Shown here one piece after another: positions 1-8,616 of a stretch of 31,885 nucleotides of DNA. Made by a program: the position numbers and the translations under genes. Source of the stretch: a virus. Numbering within the stretch: position 1 is the first letter of the stretch; every line of letters starts with the position of its first letter. The notes beneath the pieces were generated by a model. That model was not told the DNA's origin. It was given only the letters and a program-made list of their open reading frames with translations, and searched no databases. The stretch spans positions 1 through 31,885 of IMG/VR virus record IMGVR_UViG_3300043775_004202; one strand, written 5' to 3'.

Positions 1-16
1 GTACGATCTGACGATA

Positions 17-394
17 ATGAAAGTATCGCTAACCAACTTAAAAAATCTGCTACTCAATAACGTTGCAGAGATAAAATTCTCTAGAAGAAGGATAAAATTT
101 GGTGCATCGACGACGCGTCGGATGTTATGTACAAACTCTCTTACTCTTCTTAATAGTACAGAGGGCAGAATAGCACTAAACTACAGACGCGCGATTACTG
201 CTCCACAATTTGACCCTGCAACAAAAAATTTACTCATTACATGGGATATTTTTATGCAAGATTATAGATGTGTAAACATGGCTGCCTGCGAACTGATTCA
301 AGTAATACCTGCAAATCAGCAATTTTGGAAATTTTTTAATGAAAAACTCGCTTTGCTTTCTGCACAGCAAAAGATAAATTTTATGAACTCATGA
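17..394 (+). CDS. Small phage protein of unknown function, possibly SH3-like fold
   Basis: The product is 125 residues if it starts at the first ATG. The frame stays open to the window edge, so the true start could lie upstream. The middle part (about residues 35-96) alternates predicted beta strands, including LLITWDIFMQDYRCVNM, and ends in a strand followed by IP. This resembles small SH3-like barrel proteins (DUF2693 type) of T4-like phages, but the resemblance is an impression and I cannot assign a function. No membrane segment or signal peptide is visible. Its stop overlaps the next start by four bases (ATGA), which suggests translational coupling with the following gene. Confidence 0.6.
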   Translation: MKVSLTNLKNLLLNNVAEIKFSRRRIKFGASTTRRMLCTNSLTLLNSTEGRIALNYRRAITAPQFDPATKNLLITWDIFMQDYRCVNMAACELIQVIPANQQFWKFFNEKLALLSAQQKINFMNS

Positions 395-735
395 CGTCAC
401 CAGAAGAAATAGAGGACCTTATAAAGCCATTACTGCTTACGCATGTTGAATTTTTACTTGAGAATAAAAAAATTAAAAGCGGTAAATTTATATTATTCTC
501 TGTTCGTGATTTCTTTTGCATTTTTACATTTTTTGATACACATAAAAATAAAAAAATGATATACGAGATACCTTATCCTTTTAAGGTATCAAAGGTAGAG
601 AAAGGTATTGTTTTCGATTATACAGTAAATACTTTTTGTGAAAAAAACCTCGACATAAGCCCTCGTGTTGTAAAGTTTATCAGCAAAAAACCATCTAAAC
701 TTTTTAATAAAAAGTTGTTTGTAATAGCGCAATAG
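391..735 (+). CDS. Hypothetical phage protein
   Basis: The product is 114 residues and lysine-rich, with an aromatic hydrophobic stretch at about residues 30-50 (ILFSVRDFFCIFTFFD) that is probably a buried beta hairpin rather than a membrane segment, because charged residues interrupt it. I do not recognise the family. The start codon lies inside the end of the preceding gene (ATGA overlap), and the helicase gene follows after 17 bases, so the three genes probably share a transcript. No Shine-Dalgarno motif precedes the start. Confidence 0.6.
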   Translation: MTSPEEIEDLIKPLLLTHVEFLLENKKIKSGKFILFSVRDFFCIFTFFDTHKNKKMIYEIPYPFKVSKVEKGIVFDYTVNTFCEKNLDISPRVVKFISKKPSKLFNKKLFVIAQ

Positions 736-752
736 TCAGCTATAATTGCTTT

Positions 753-2384
753 GTGCAAATACCAAAGTTAACAACAGTCTTTCCGAAAGAATATACACCG
801 ACAAAAAAACAAATATCTCTTCTTGATAAGATAGAAGACGGTCTCAGTAGAAATAAATTTGTTATTTGCAGTGCCCCTACAGGATCAGGAAAGAGTCTTA
901 TAGCACGAACGCTTGCGGGTATCTCTTCTGACGCTTCACAAGAGAAACGTAGACTTATCAATTCATACGAAGCTTTCAAGCAGGACTTCACAGGTAACTA
1001 TACTAACAGTGAAGAATGCAGGGATGAACCACCTTCCGGTGCGTTCGCATTAACAATCACCAAGACGTTACAGGATCAATATAGCGGTCTTTTTAAGGGG
1101 AGTGATATATTAAAAGGTAAATCAAACTATAGCTGCAATCTTGATGATAATTATAATGTTGATTTTGCACCTTGTACATTTGTATCGAAATTAAAGGAGA
1201 CGTGCTGGGATAAGGGAACATGCTCGTACTATACAGCAAGAAATGAGGCTCTTTTATCAAAGTTTGCAGTTTTAAATTATAAAATGTTTCTTGCACTACC
1301 GGAGCATGTAAAACGTAAGAATGTTATAATATGTGATGAAGCGTCTGAACTTGAGGAAGAATTGGTACGTCAATTTTCTGCAGAGATAGATTACGAACGC
1401 TTGAAGCAATCTGACATTAACATTAAGATGTTAGTGAGTGACAATCATACACGCGCTCGTGCGTGGCTGTACGAATTAATCGAAAAAGTAACAACAGCGA
1501 TTGAGAGTATAACGCAGATTGGATCGAAAAAACTTGAGATGTTATCGAAAGGTGATATCGCTAAATTTCAATATTTAAAAAATCTACATAACTCTTTAAC
1601 AACCACTGATAGTATGTGGATGGAGTGTGAGTATATAATTGACGTAAGCGCTACACGCGTAACCTTCACACCACTACACGCACATACACTTGCAAAATAC
1701 ATATTTGATCATGCTGATAAGGTTATTCTTATGTCTGCGACAATAATTGATCATGTACACTTTGCAAAATCACTCGGTATTACTGAATATAGTTATGTGG
1801 AGTGTGAGAGTGATTTTGAACCTTCAAAATCACCAATATATGTATCTTCGACAAATAAAATTAATTATAAGACATTAAAGACGGTACTGCCAAAAATATG
1901 CAGTCAAATTGAGCAAATAGTTAGTCATCATAAAAGTGAAAAAGGTGTGATTCATACACATACACAGGAAATAGCAAATATCATACAGGATAAAGTAGGT
2001 AAAAATAAGCGATACCTTTTCAGAGATGCAACATCTACAAACGAAAATATTCTTAAGGAACACTGTGAAACAAGCGACCCCACAGTACTTGTTTCACCCT
2101 CTCTGGTTTACGGCGTTGACTTGAAGGATGAACTCGCTCGCTTTCAAATTATAGTAAAATTACCGTTCCTACCGTTATCATCAAAACGCATCAAACGGCT
2201 TTTTGATACAGATAAAGAGTGGTATGAGAATAAAATGCTTAGTGCAACAGTACAGGCTGCTGGCAGGGCTACACGCAATAAGGATGATTATTCCATTACA
2301 TATATACTCGATAGTAATTTCATTAACGTTGTAAAGAGAGCGAGAGCTAAATTACCTAAGCACTTTATAGATAGGATACAGTAA
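753..2384 (+). CDS. DinG/XPD-family Fe-S DNA helicase
   Basis: This is a superfamily 2 helicase of 543 residues, predicted to unwind DNA 5'-3' using ATP. The Walker A motif APTGSGKS is at residues 41-48. Four cysteines at about 128, 141, 151 and 157 fall between motif I and motif II, where XPD/DinG proteins bind a 4Fe-4S cluster. The DEAH-type box reads DEAS at 195-198, and a motif VI-like GRATR is at 504-508 near the C-terminus. The fourth DEAH residue is Ser instead of His. Translation begins at GTG, with no in-frame ATG close by and no Shine-Dalgarno motif. In a phage it could act in replication, recombination or repair. The family is clear; the specific role is inferred. Confidence 0.87.
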   Translation: MQIPKLTTVFPKEYTPTKKQISLLDKIEDGLSRNKFVICSAPTGSGKSLIARTLAGISSDASQEKRRLINSYEAFKQDFTGNYTNSEECRDEPPSGAFALTITKTLQDQYSGLFKGSDILKGKSNYSCNLDDNYNVDFAPCTFVSKLKETCWDKGTCSYYTARNEALLSKFAVLNYKMFLALPEHVKRKNVIICDEASELEEELVRQFSAEIDYERLKQSDINIKMLVSDNHTRARAWLYELIEKVTTAIESITQIGSKKLEMLSKGDIAKFQYLKNLHNSLTTTDSMWMECEYIIDVSATRVTFTPLHAHTLAKYIFDHADKVILMSATIIDHVHFAKSLGITEYSYVECESDFEPSKSPIYVSSTNKINYKTLKTVLPKICSQIEQIVSHHKSEKGVIHTHTQEIANIIQDKVGKNKRYLFRDATSTNENILKEHCETSDPTVLVSPSLVYGVDLKDELARFQIIVKLPFLPLSSKRIKRLFDTDKEWYENKMLSATVQAAGRATRNKDDYSITYILDSNFINVVKRARAKLPKHFIDRIQ

Positions 2385-2394
2385 TAAATAATTA
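2382..2394 (+). promoter_or_regulatory. T4-type late promoter box (AATAAATAATTA)
   Basis: AATAAATA at 2384-2391 differs from the T4 late box TATAAATA at the first position. If the box spans -13 to -6 as in T4, the transcript would start at 2397, which is the GTG of the gp15-like gene. The same extended AATAAATAATTA string occurs upstream of the minus-strand gene starting at 20938. Confidence 0.55.
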
Positions 2395-2396
2395 CT

Positions 2397-3203
2397 GTGA
2401 TAAGTCAGACATACCACTTTGAGATAAAAGATGTACTAACACAATTTATTGCAGCATTTGACGATATTGTAATAAAGCGTTTTAATAAGAGTAGAGTACC
2501 AGAAGCTAATATTCAGGTACGATATGTTTACTCGCCAAAGCAACGTGTGTTATTTGACATAGTAAACAGAGCACAAAACATAACTATTCCTGTTGTGGCC
2601 GTGTCAATTAATAGTGTACAGCGTGATGAGAGCCGTGTGTTCAATAAAATAGAAGGCTTTTATTATACACACGGTGAAATCGATAAAGATCATTTACGTA
2701 ATTCAATTCATTACAGAACACCAGTTCCTGTCAACATCAACATATCTATGTCGATAGTAACGAGGTTTCAATCTGATATGGATCAAATATTATCTAATTT
2801 TATACCGTATAATAATCCTTATATAATAATTTCATGGAAAACACCCGATACTGTTGTCAGCACTGGATTTAAAGTACCACAAGAGATACGAAGTGAAGTC
2901 TTATGGGATGGTACAATGAATCTTACATACCCGACAGATATTAATGCTTCTGAAAAATATAAAGTGATAGGTGATACTAACTTTACCATAAAAGCATGGC
3001 TATTTGCAGCACCTATTGATCCTATTGGCAATATCTTTTATATTGACAGTAATTTTCACAATTCTCGCAATGTTACACTATATGAAGATTTGAGCGGTGA
3101 GACATTTACGTACCCTCTTACAAGCGTTCTTGTTAATGACAAGGACATAGTTACTGTTAATGGTTACCCGCAAGTTACACGCATTGTAGATCAAGAATTA
3201 TAA
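2397..3203 (+). CDS. 15: Tail sheath stabiliser and completion protein, gp15-like
   Basis: The product is 268 residues, close to T4 gp15 (272). It follows the gp15 pattern: an N-terminal helix and short strands (residues 1-60), a central block with SMSIVTRFQSDMDQILSNFI at about 118-137 that matches the conserved STRYEDDMxQI-like segment, and a C-terminal part where the string IKAWLFAAP precedes a DSNFHNSR stretch. In T4, gp15 forms a ring on top of the tail tube and sheath and joins the tail to the neck. The gene starts at GTG next to a late-promoter-like box, and the next gene follows after two bases. The neighbouring sheath and tube genes of T4 order are not here. Confidence 0.8.
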   Translation: MISQTYHFEIKDVLTQFIAAFDDIVIKRFNKSRVPEANIQVRYVYSPKQRVLFDIVNRAQNITIPVVAVSINSVQRDESRVFNKIEGFYYTHGEIDKDHLRNSIHYRTPVPVNINISMSIVTRFQSDMDQILSNFIPYNNPYIIISWKTPDTVVSTGFKVPQEIRSEVLWDGTMNLTYPTDINASEKYKVIGDTNFTIKAWLFAAPIDPIGNIFYIDSNFHNSRNVTLYEDLSGETFTYPLTSVLVNDKDIVTVNGYPQVTRIVDQEL

Positions 3204-3205
3204 TT

Positions 3206-3742
3206 ATGAGTTACGAAAAAGTAATACCAATTTACGGCCCTGCTCAATCTATAACTATCACTAATTTAGGTTATAATTATGATTGGCTACAAAATGTCTT
3301 CTTAAGCTCGTATAGTGTAGGTCTTCCATCACTAACAGCCATTGATAGACATACCGGTCTTAGACGTGTATCAGCTATATGTCCACCGTTTGAAGGCTTC
3401 CTTGTACCTACATCAGCGTATAAAGTTATAGACAGAAATAATTTTTATCTCAACCTTAGCTCTTTTCAGTTTGATGATAGCGGTTATATAGATGTAATAT
3501 TTGAAAACGTTGCAGGCTACACAAAACTTACTGACATAGATCATATTTTACTGTTTGATACACCAGCATACCTTGCAGTTGCGCCACTTGCACCTGATAC
3601 ACCTATTATTTTTACACCAGCACCTACAACGGATACAGATGGTGATGGCTATACGGATAGTGATGAAACAATAGCAGGCACCGATCCTAATGATTCAAAT
3701 AGTTTCCCTGATTCATTATTTAATGTTTTTAATAATATATGA
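3206..3742 (+). CDS. Probable virion protein with a thrombospondin-type-3 calcium motif
   Basis: The product is 178 residues and unrecognised overall. Residues 1-120 are rich in beta strands. A Pro/Ala linker (about 121-141) leads to a C-terminal DTDGDGYTDSDE at 143-154, followed by a GTDPNDSNS segment. This is a typical thrombospondin-type-3 calcium-binding repeat, with Asp residues at 143, 145, 147, 151 and 153. Such repeats are common in secreted surface proteins, notably of Bacteroidetes, and are unexpected between neck and portal genes. Its stop overlaps the start of the next gene by four bases, so the two are probably co-translated and may act together at the virion surface. That last point is inference. 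Confidence 0.7.
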   Translation: MSYEKVIPIYGPAQSITITNLGYNYDWLQNVFLSSYSVGLPSLTAIDRHTGLRRVSAICPPFEGFLVPTSAYKVIDRNNFYLNLSSFQFDDSGYIDVIFENVAGYTKLTDIDHILLFDTPAYLAVAPLAPDTPIIFTPAPTTDTDGDGYTDSDETIAGTDPNDSNSFPDSLFNVFNNI

Positions 3743-5226
3743 AATTACAATCAAATAATACAGGCACCTTTACTAAACAAGACTCAGTGTCATTTGATCC
3801 CTCTCTTTGGGCAGCAACAAACGGTATAATTGATTGGTCGGATTATCCTGATTATGCTCCATATTCTGAAGCAGATGTTTTTCATACTCAATTAACACAT
3901 ACACCAGCAGGGGCAAGTGACATTGGGTGGACGGTAAGAATTGGAAAGGGTGGGCAAATGTATTATATAGACATTGATGGTGTCGGTCAAATTACACCAC
4001 CACAAAGAGTATTTTCTGCATGGAATGATGATTGTATGACAAATCATGTTTGGGGCGGACCAGCTAACACGGATCCAGAAATGATAGCAACTAGTTCAGT
4101 ATTTCCAAGAGGTACAGACACGTACGAATGGACTTTCATACACGGTTCAGGGATGTATTCAAAACCACACATGGACCCTATTAATAATAAACCATTTTAT
4201 AATCCTCTTTTGGTTGATGGATTTAATCAAAATGATAGAAGTTATACTGTTGTAAATTTTGGTGTAGTCACAAAGCCAAATATTAATAGGTCAGATGTTC
4301 TTTTTTATCACAGATATAGAGATATCGGTAACGGGGTTCTGGAAATGACATATTATTGTTACAATTTCGGACAAAGAACATTCGAGCTCGCCCAAACCCC
4401 ATGGTGGCCTGTTAGACCTTCAGTATTTCCAAATAGAGTGCATGGTGTTAAGGGAACTTCCTCATATATTAATGCGACTACTCTCAATACGGGATCAAGC
4501 ATTCCTGGTAACGTTGGTTGGTTAGCTCATACAGTTAATGCAAATGATCCAGATTCTATTACTTCTGCATTTGTTTTGGGATCAAATTTTAAAGCAGGAG
4601 GTATAACTTTTGGTGTTGTGAGGGAGGGGGAAAGGGATATGGCATTAACAGCTGCATTAAAATTTAGGATCGACCTAACACCAGGCACAGGTGTTAGATA
4701 TAGAAGATATGCTGTTTTCGGTAAATTAAAAAATGTTGCAGATATTTGCGCAAAATTAGATTCATACCCATTTTTTCAAAAAATAGAATTCTCTACAAAT
4801 TATTCTGGAAAAATGCCATTGTACGCAACAACACTTGGTGGCCAAAATATACTAACAACTAATCCAACAGGAAGTCCTATCGCATACACACATCCAATTC
4901 CAGTAAAAGATTCATTACCTTTATTATTAATGAAAAATAATGATACTGGAAATTATTTTCTTTCGACAGATCCTTGTGCTGCTTGCGGAAAGAAACCATT
5001 CATAAATCCATACCCTGTTGGGCATGCTAAATACAGCAATTATCAAAATAAACACATTTATCAAGTATATGATGGTAAAACTGAATGGGTTTCTTTATTA
5101 GGGTATGTACGAATTATACCTAACACCGGTATTCCCACCGGATACAGACCTCTGTCAGAAGTACTTAACGGTATAACTTTTATTGCAGGTGAAAAACTAA
5201 ACACCACGCAACTATTAGTAATGTAG
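3739..5226 (+). CDS. Large unknown protein, candidate virion surface or carbohydrate-interacting protein
   Basis: The product is 495 residues with no family I can name. It is rich in Gly, Asn, Pro and aromatic residues and looks all-beta. Features include WTVRIGKGGQMYYIDIDGVG near residue 64 and a region with many Trp, His and Tyr residues (about 90-230: SAWNDDC, HVWGG, YHRYRDIGNG). A CAACGKKP motif lies at about residues 413-420. There is no signal peptide. It lies between gp15 and the portal gene, overlapping the previous gene by four bases, which fits a structural or receptor-interacting role. A glycan-active domain is possible but unproven. Confidence 0.65.
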   Translation: MKLQSNNTGTFTKQDSVSFDPSLWAATNGIIDWSDYPDYAPYSEADVFHTQLTHTPAGASDIGWTVRIGKGGQMYYIDIDGVGQITPPQRVFSAWNDDCMTNHVWGGPANTDPEMIATSSVFPRGTDTYEWTFIHGSGMYSKPHMDPINNKPFYNPLLVDGFNQNDRSYTVVNFGVVTKPNINRSDVLFYHRYRDIGNGVLEMTYYCYNFGQRTFELAQTPWWPVRPSVFPNRVHGVKGTSSYINATTLNTGSSIPGNVGWLAHTVNANDPDSITSAFVLGSNFKAGGITFGVVREGERDMALTAALKFRIDLTPGTGVRYRRYAVFGKLKNVADICAKLDSYPFFQKIEFSTNYSGKMPLYATTLGGQNILTTNPTGSPIAYTHPIPVKDSLPLLLMKNNDTGNYFLSTDPCAACGKKPFINPYPVGHAKYSNYQNKHIYQVYDGKTEWVSLLGYVRIIPNTGIPTGYRPLSEVLNGITFIAGEKLNTTQLLVM

Positions 5227-5249
5227 TCCTTGTTTAGTTATGACACGAA

Positions 5250-5257
5250 TATAAATA
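5250..5257 (+). promoter_or_regulatory. T4-type late promoter box, exact TATAAATA
   Basis: This is an exact match to the T4 late consensus TATAAATA. T4 geometry would put the transcription start at 5263, the ATG of the portal gene. This supports choosing the ATG at 5263 over the in-frame TTG at 5230. Confidence 0.65.
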
Positions 5258-5262
5258 CTCCT

Positions 5263-7032
5263 ATGGCTGATCAGACAGACCCTAATAGAGAGAGTACTTT
5301 TGGACGAGATTTAGTAAGTTATATTTCCTCTAAACTACCGTACCAGTCATTGACGGTTGCGGATAAAATTGAACAACTTAACCCGAAATATGATTTATTT
5401 TACAACAAGGGTACACAGCGTCAAGAAGCGCTTTTAAGACAATCGATTGCATCATCAATTGCCGTTACTGATGATGCATATGCAAGTATTTTACAAAATA
5501 AAGATTACCATAACTTTATGTATGCCAATATCCAACCGGATAAAGGTAGACGGCTTATGGATTATCGCGTCATGGCGGCATTTTCAGAGGTTGCTGACGC
5601 TCTCGATGAAATATGTGATGAGTATATAAACAAAGATGAAAATGGTGAAATTATAACACTGCGATTTGTTGATACAGATATATCAGAAGAACAAAAAAAT
5701 AAAGTAAGAAAAGAATTTAAAAAATACATAGGTTATTTTGACCTTGAAAATAAAGGCTGGGAATATATCCGTCAACTGCTAGTTGATGCTGAGATATATT
5801 TTGAGCATATTATACATAAAAAATACCCTAAAGAAGGTATCCTTGGTATTGTGATGATACCGTCAGATATTATTGATCCAATTTTTGAAAATGTTCAGAA
5901 TATGGTCGCAAAAGGATATCTTCTTCGTAAGCCAATTTTTGATTCTAAAAACCCTGGTAAGGTAGCAAAAACCGAACTCATACCACTTGACATTAATCAA
6001 GTTACATATATCAATTCAGGTATTTGGAATGAAACAAAAACACTACGACTTCCGTTTATCGAGAACGCTCGTCGTGCTTATAGACAATTAAGCTTGATAG
6101 AAGATTCAATCGTAATTTATAGACTTGTTAGAGCACCAGAGAGACTTGTTTTTAACGTTGATGTAGGTAATATGCCTCCAGCAAAAGCAGAAGCATATTT
6201 ACGTAAATTAATGTCAAATTACTGGTCAAAGCGTACTTATGATGCTAATCAAGGTGCCTCTGTTCAAAAATTTAATCCACAATCTATGTTGGATAGTTTC
6301 TGGTTTGCAAAGAGAGCAGGATCTGAAGGAACTAGTGTTGTACAGCTTGCCGGTGGCTCAAATTTAGGTGAATTAACAGATTTGATGTATTTTGTTAAAA
6401 AATTATACAAGTCACTTAAAGTGCCTGCTTCAAGATTAAACCCAGAAGAGCAGTTTAAGGATGGTCTCGATATATTACGTGAAGAGTTAAAGTTTGCACG
6501 TTTTATTATGAGACAACAACAACACTTCTCAGAAGGGTTGAAGAATGGGTTTGTAACTCATTTAAAACTTAGAGGCTTATGGGAAGAGTTAAACCTGTCT
6601 GAAACGGAAATAAATCTACGTTTCAATCCCCCATCAAACTTTTATGAGTTACGTGAAAATCAAAAACTTCAACTTAAAGCTGAAAATTTTAATGCTATAA
6701 CACAAAGCGATTTTGTATCAAAAACATATGCTCAAAAACGATATCTCGGGTGGTCTGATTCTGATGTAATGGCAAATAGAGAATTCTTAAGAAAAGATCG
6801 TGAACTAATGTGGGAGCTTGATCAGATATCAAATGGTGGTCCGAACTGGTCAGAGATGGATACTATGGCTCAAGGTGAGGCACCAGAAGCAGGCGGTGGT
6901 GGTACCCCGTCTGGTACCCCGCCAGCCTTCGGTCCTGCTCCTACCGGTGCTGAAACACCACCGGCAGAAACAGCTCCGGGCGCTGAAGCACCACCCCCAG
7001 CAGGCGGAGGCGCGGTACCTCCACCCGCATAA
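5263..7032 (+). CDS. 20: Portal vertex protein, gp20-like
   Basis: The product is 589 residues from the chosen ATG; an in-frame TTG at 5230 would give 600. It forms the dodecameric portal ring at one capsid vertex, through which DNA is packaged and the neck attaches. The gp20 hallmarks are the early DYRVMAAFSEVADALDEICD helix, the VTYINSGIWNETKTLRLPFI-like segment, YRLVRAPERLVFNVDVGNMP and MLDSFWFAKRAGSEGT followed by a LAGGSNLGELTD stretch. The last 50 or so residues are a low-complexity Pro/Ala/Gly tail that T4 gp20 (524 residues) lacks. It lies upstream of gp13, gp4 and gp21 homologues. The start is preferred because a perfect late box sits just before it. Confidence 0.92.
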   Translation: MADQTDPNRESTFGRDLVSYISSKLPYQSLTVADKIEQLNPKYDLFYNKGTQRQEALLRQSIASSIAVTDDAYASILQNKDYHNFMYANIQPDKGRRLMDYRVMAAFSEVADALDEICDEYINKDENGEIITLRFVDTDISEEQKNKVRKEFKKYIGYFDLENKGWEYIRQLLVDAEIYFEHIIHKKYPKEGILGIVMIPSDIIDPIFENVQNMVAKGYLLRKPIFDSKNPGKVAKTELIPLDINQVTYINSGIWNETKTLRLPFIENARRAYRQLSLIEDSIVIYRLVRAPERLVFNVDVGNMPPAKAEAYLRKLMSNYWSKRTYDANQGASVQKFNPQSMLDSFWFAKRAGSEGTSVVQLAGGSNLGELTDLMYFVKKLYKSLKVPASRLNPEEQFKDGLDILREELKFARFIMRQQQHFSEGLKNGFVTHLKLRGLWEELNLSETEINLRFNPPSNFYELRENQKLQLKAENFNAITQSDFVSKTYAQKRYLGWSDSDVMANREFLRKDRELMWELDQISNGGPNWSEMDTMAQGEAPEAGGGGTPSGTPPAFGPAPTGAETPPAETAPGAEAPPPAGGGAVPPPA

Positions 7033-7042
7033 TAAATAAATA
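7031..7042 (+). promoter_or_regulatory. Late promoter-like box (AATAAATAAATA)
   Basis: Two overlapping AATAAATA matches (7031-7038 and 7035-7042) end three bases before the ATG of the neck gene, just after the portal stop codon. T4 spacing from the first copy predicts a start at 7044, one base before the ATG. Confidence 0.5.
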
Positions 7043-7044
7043 GT

Positions 7045-8124
7045 ATGGATTGCTCCACAATCACACCTATTACTGCCTTCCAGAGCACAAATTTAAGCTC
7101 AAAAATTGACTCTTTTACACGACTCGGTACACGCATATCACGTACACTCGGTGCACCGATGATAAACGTTGAGATACACCATGATCAACTTTTCGAGAAT
7201 ATATCTATTGCCTGTGAGTTATTCACTAAATATGCAGGTTATACTGAAGAGTATATAGTATTTGACTCAGATTTATATCTTGACGGTAAAGGTGTAAAAC
7301 TAGATGAATTATTCAGCATTACACCGTACTTCAATAAAGTCATTAAACCATCACTTACTGTTTATACTGCTACTTCAGCAATACCTGCTTCTTATTTTAG
7401 TACTTCCAATACGCTCTCAAGTATATATGTGGATGGTATATTTCCGAATCAAATTCTCACAACGAGTGATTATTTAAGTGTTATTAACTTTAATAGTGCT
7501 GTAGCGGATACATTTAAGCCGTCTGAGAATTCACAACAAACTTTTTCAAATAGTTTTGATTATGATACAATGGATTACAGAAAAGTAATTGATATAATTG
7601 ACTTTGAGGAAGGTACTAGTACCGGTATTAACACATTATTTACAATTGAACAAACCTTAGCACAACAAACATATTTTAGTTATGCGATGGGCAATTACGG
7701 GTTTGATCTTATTAGTTGGTATATTCTAAAAGATTGGATAGAATCGAGAGAGAAATTATTAGCAACAAAGAGACACCTTACCTTCGATTCGCGTACACAA
7801 TATATGGTAATGTATCCACCGCCGCGTACACCCAGCTCAGGCAGTAGATTTTATGGTGTAGTCGCATGTCATGTCGAGCGCCCGTTGCGTGATATAATAA
7901 AGGAGCCGTGGATATATCAATACGCTCTTGCATTAAGCAAAATTACACTAGGAAATAATCGCGGTAAGTATCAAAATGTAACCATGTTTGGAGGTGGTTC
8001 TATTAACTTTAATGACATTCTCTCACAAGGTATAGAAGAAAAAAATGCTCTCGAGGAAAAACTATTTACAGGTGCGTCACCGGGCTTTGGCGACGCAGAT
8101 CCACCGATGTTCTTTGTAGGTTAA
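7045..8124 (+). CDS. 13: Neck protein, gp13-like
   Basis: The product is 359 residues; T4 gp13 has 309. Two blocks match the gp13 family as I recall it. At the N-terminus, TLGAPMINVEIHHDQLFENI followed by a CELFTKYAGYTEE stretch corresponds to RLGAPIINVEL...IQRALELFGEY. At the C-terminus, YALALSKITLGNNRGKYQNV, GGGSINFNDILSQGIEEK and the terminal PPMFFVG correspond to the ATALAKELNGQI, LPGGVTIDG and PPFGILVG segments. gp13 joins gp14 to seal the packaged head and bind the tail. The family is supported by motif order; the middle (about 120-230) is divergent and longer. In T4, gene 13 lies upstream of gene 15, so its place after the portal is a rearrangement. Confidence 0.75.
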   Translation: MDCSTITPITAFQSTNLSSKIDSFTRLGTRISRTLGAPMINVEIHHDQLFENISIACELFTKYAGYTEEYIVFDSDLYLDGKGVKLDELFSITPYFNKVIKPSLTVYTATSAIPASYFSTSNTLSSIYVDGIFPNQILTTSDYLSVINFNSAVADTFKPSENSQQTFSNSFDYDTMDYRKVIDIIDFEEGTSTGINTLFTIEQTLAQQTYFSYAMGNYGFDLISWYILKDWIESREKLLATKRHLTFDSRTQYMVMYPPPRTPSSGSRFYGVVACHVERPLRDIIKEPWIYQYALALSKITLGNNRGKYQNVTMFGGGSINFNDILSQGIEEKNALEEKLFTGASPGFGDADPPMFFVG

Positions 8125-8131
8125 TTAAAGT

Positions 8132-8593
8132 ATGGCTATACCGTTACAAAAAAACAGTAAATTCCGTCAAGGTATCTTTACACCTAAAAATCCTGCAAAA
8201 TATATAGGTAAAGGAAAACCAATATATAGATCAGGATGGGAATTAAAATTTTTTAGATGGTGCGATGATAGTGCTAATGTTGTAGAGTGGGCGAGTGAGT
8301 CAGTTATTATACCATACACTAACCCACTCGATAGAAAAGTGCATCGTTATTACACTGATGGTGTTATTGCTCTTAAGGAAGGTGATGAGATCAAGAAATA
8401 TGTAATTGAAATTAAGCCAAGCTCACAAGTATTGCCACCAAAACCTGGCAAGAAAAAGAAAACGACTGTCATTTATGAGAATCAAAGATATATACAAAAT
8501 ATGGCAAAATGGGACGCAGCAAAAGAGTGGTGCAAGAAAAAGAATTACAATTTTTGGATCTTAACAGAAAAGGAACTTGGATTAAATAAATAG
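8132..8593 (+). CDS. 4: Head completion nuclease-like protein, gp4-like
   Basis: The product is 153 residues, near T4 gp4 (150). The layout is that of a restriction-endonuclease-like (TnsA-type) fold: E37 in YRSGWELKFFRWCDD, D76 in YYTDGVI, and E93-x-K95 in YVIEIKPSSQ. A C-terminal KWDAAKEWCKKKNYNFWILT completes the family signature. gp4 acts late in T4 head completion after DNA packaging. A Lys/Pro loop (about 101-112) is inserted after the ExK motif. It follows the neck gene by seven bases with no Shine-Dalgarno motif. Family membership is strong; nuclease activity is inferred from the conserved acidic residues. Confidence 0.85.
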   Translation: MAIPLQKNSKFRQGIFTPKNPAKYIGKGKPIYRSGWELKFFRWCDDSANVVEWASESVIIPYTNPLDRKVHRYYTDGVIALKEGDEIKKYVIEIKPSSQVLPPKPGKKKKTTVIYENQRYIQNMAKWDAAKEWCKKKNYNFWILTEKELGLNK

Positions 8594-8601
8594 AGCTAAA
8601 T

Positions 8602-8613
8602 TTAATAAATATT
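8602..8613 (+). promoter_or_regulatory. Late promoter-like box (TTAATAAATATT)
   Basis: AATAAATA at 8604-8611 would put the transcription start at 8617, the ATG of the prohead protease gene, under T4 geometry. The same TTAATAAATATT string precedes the tail fibre gene at 21000. Confidence 0.55.
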
Positions 8614-8616
8614 TTT

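Noticed and set aside
6870-7136. Minus-strand Gly/Pro-rich open frame
   Set aside because: It arises from the GC-rich Pro/Ala/Gly tail of the portal gene and crosses two well-supported plus-strand genes.
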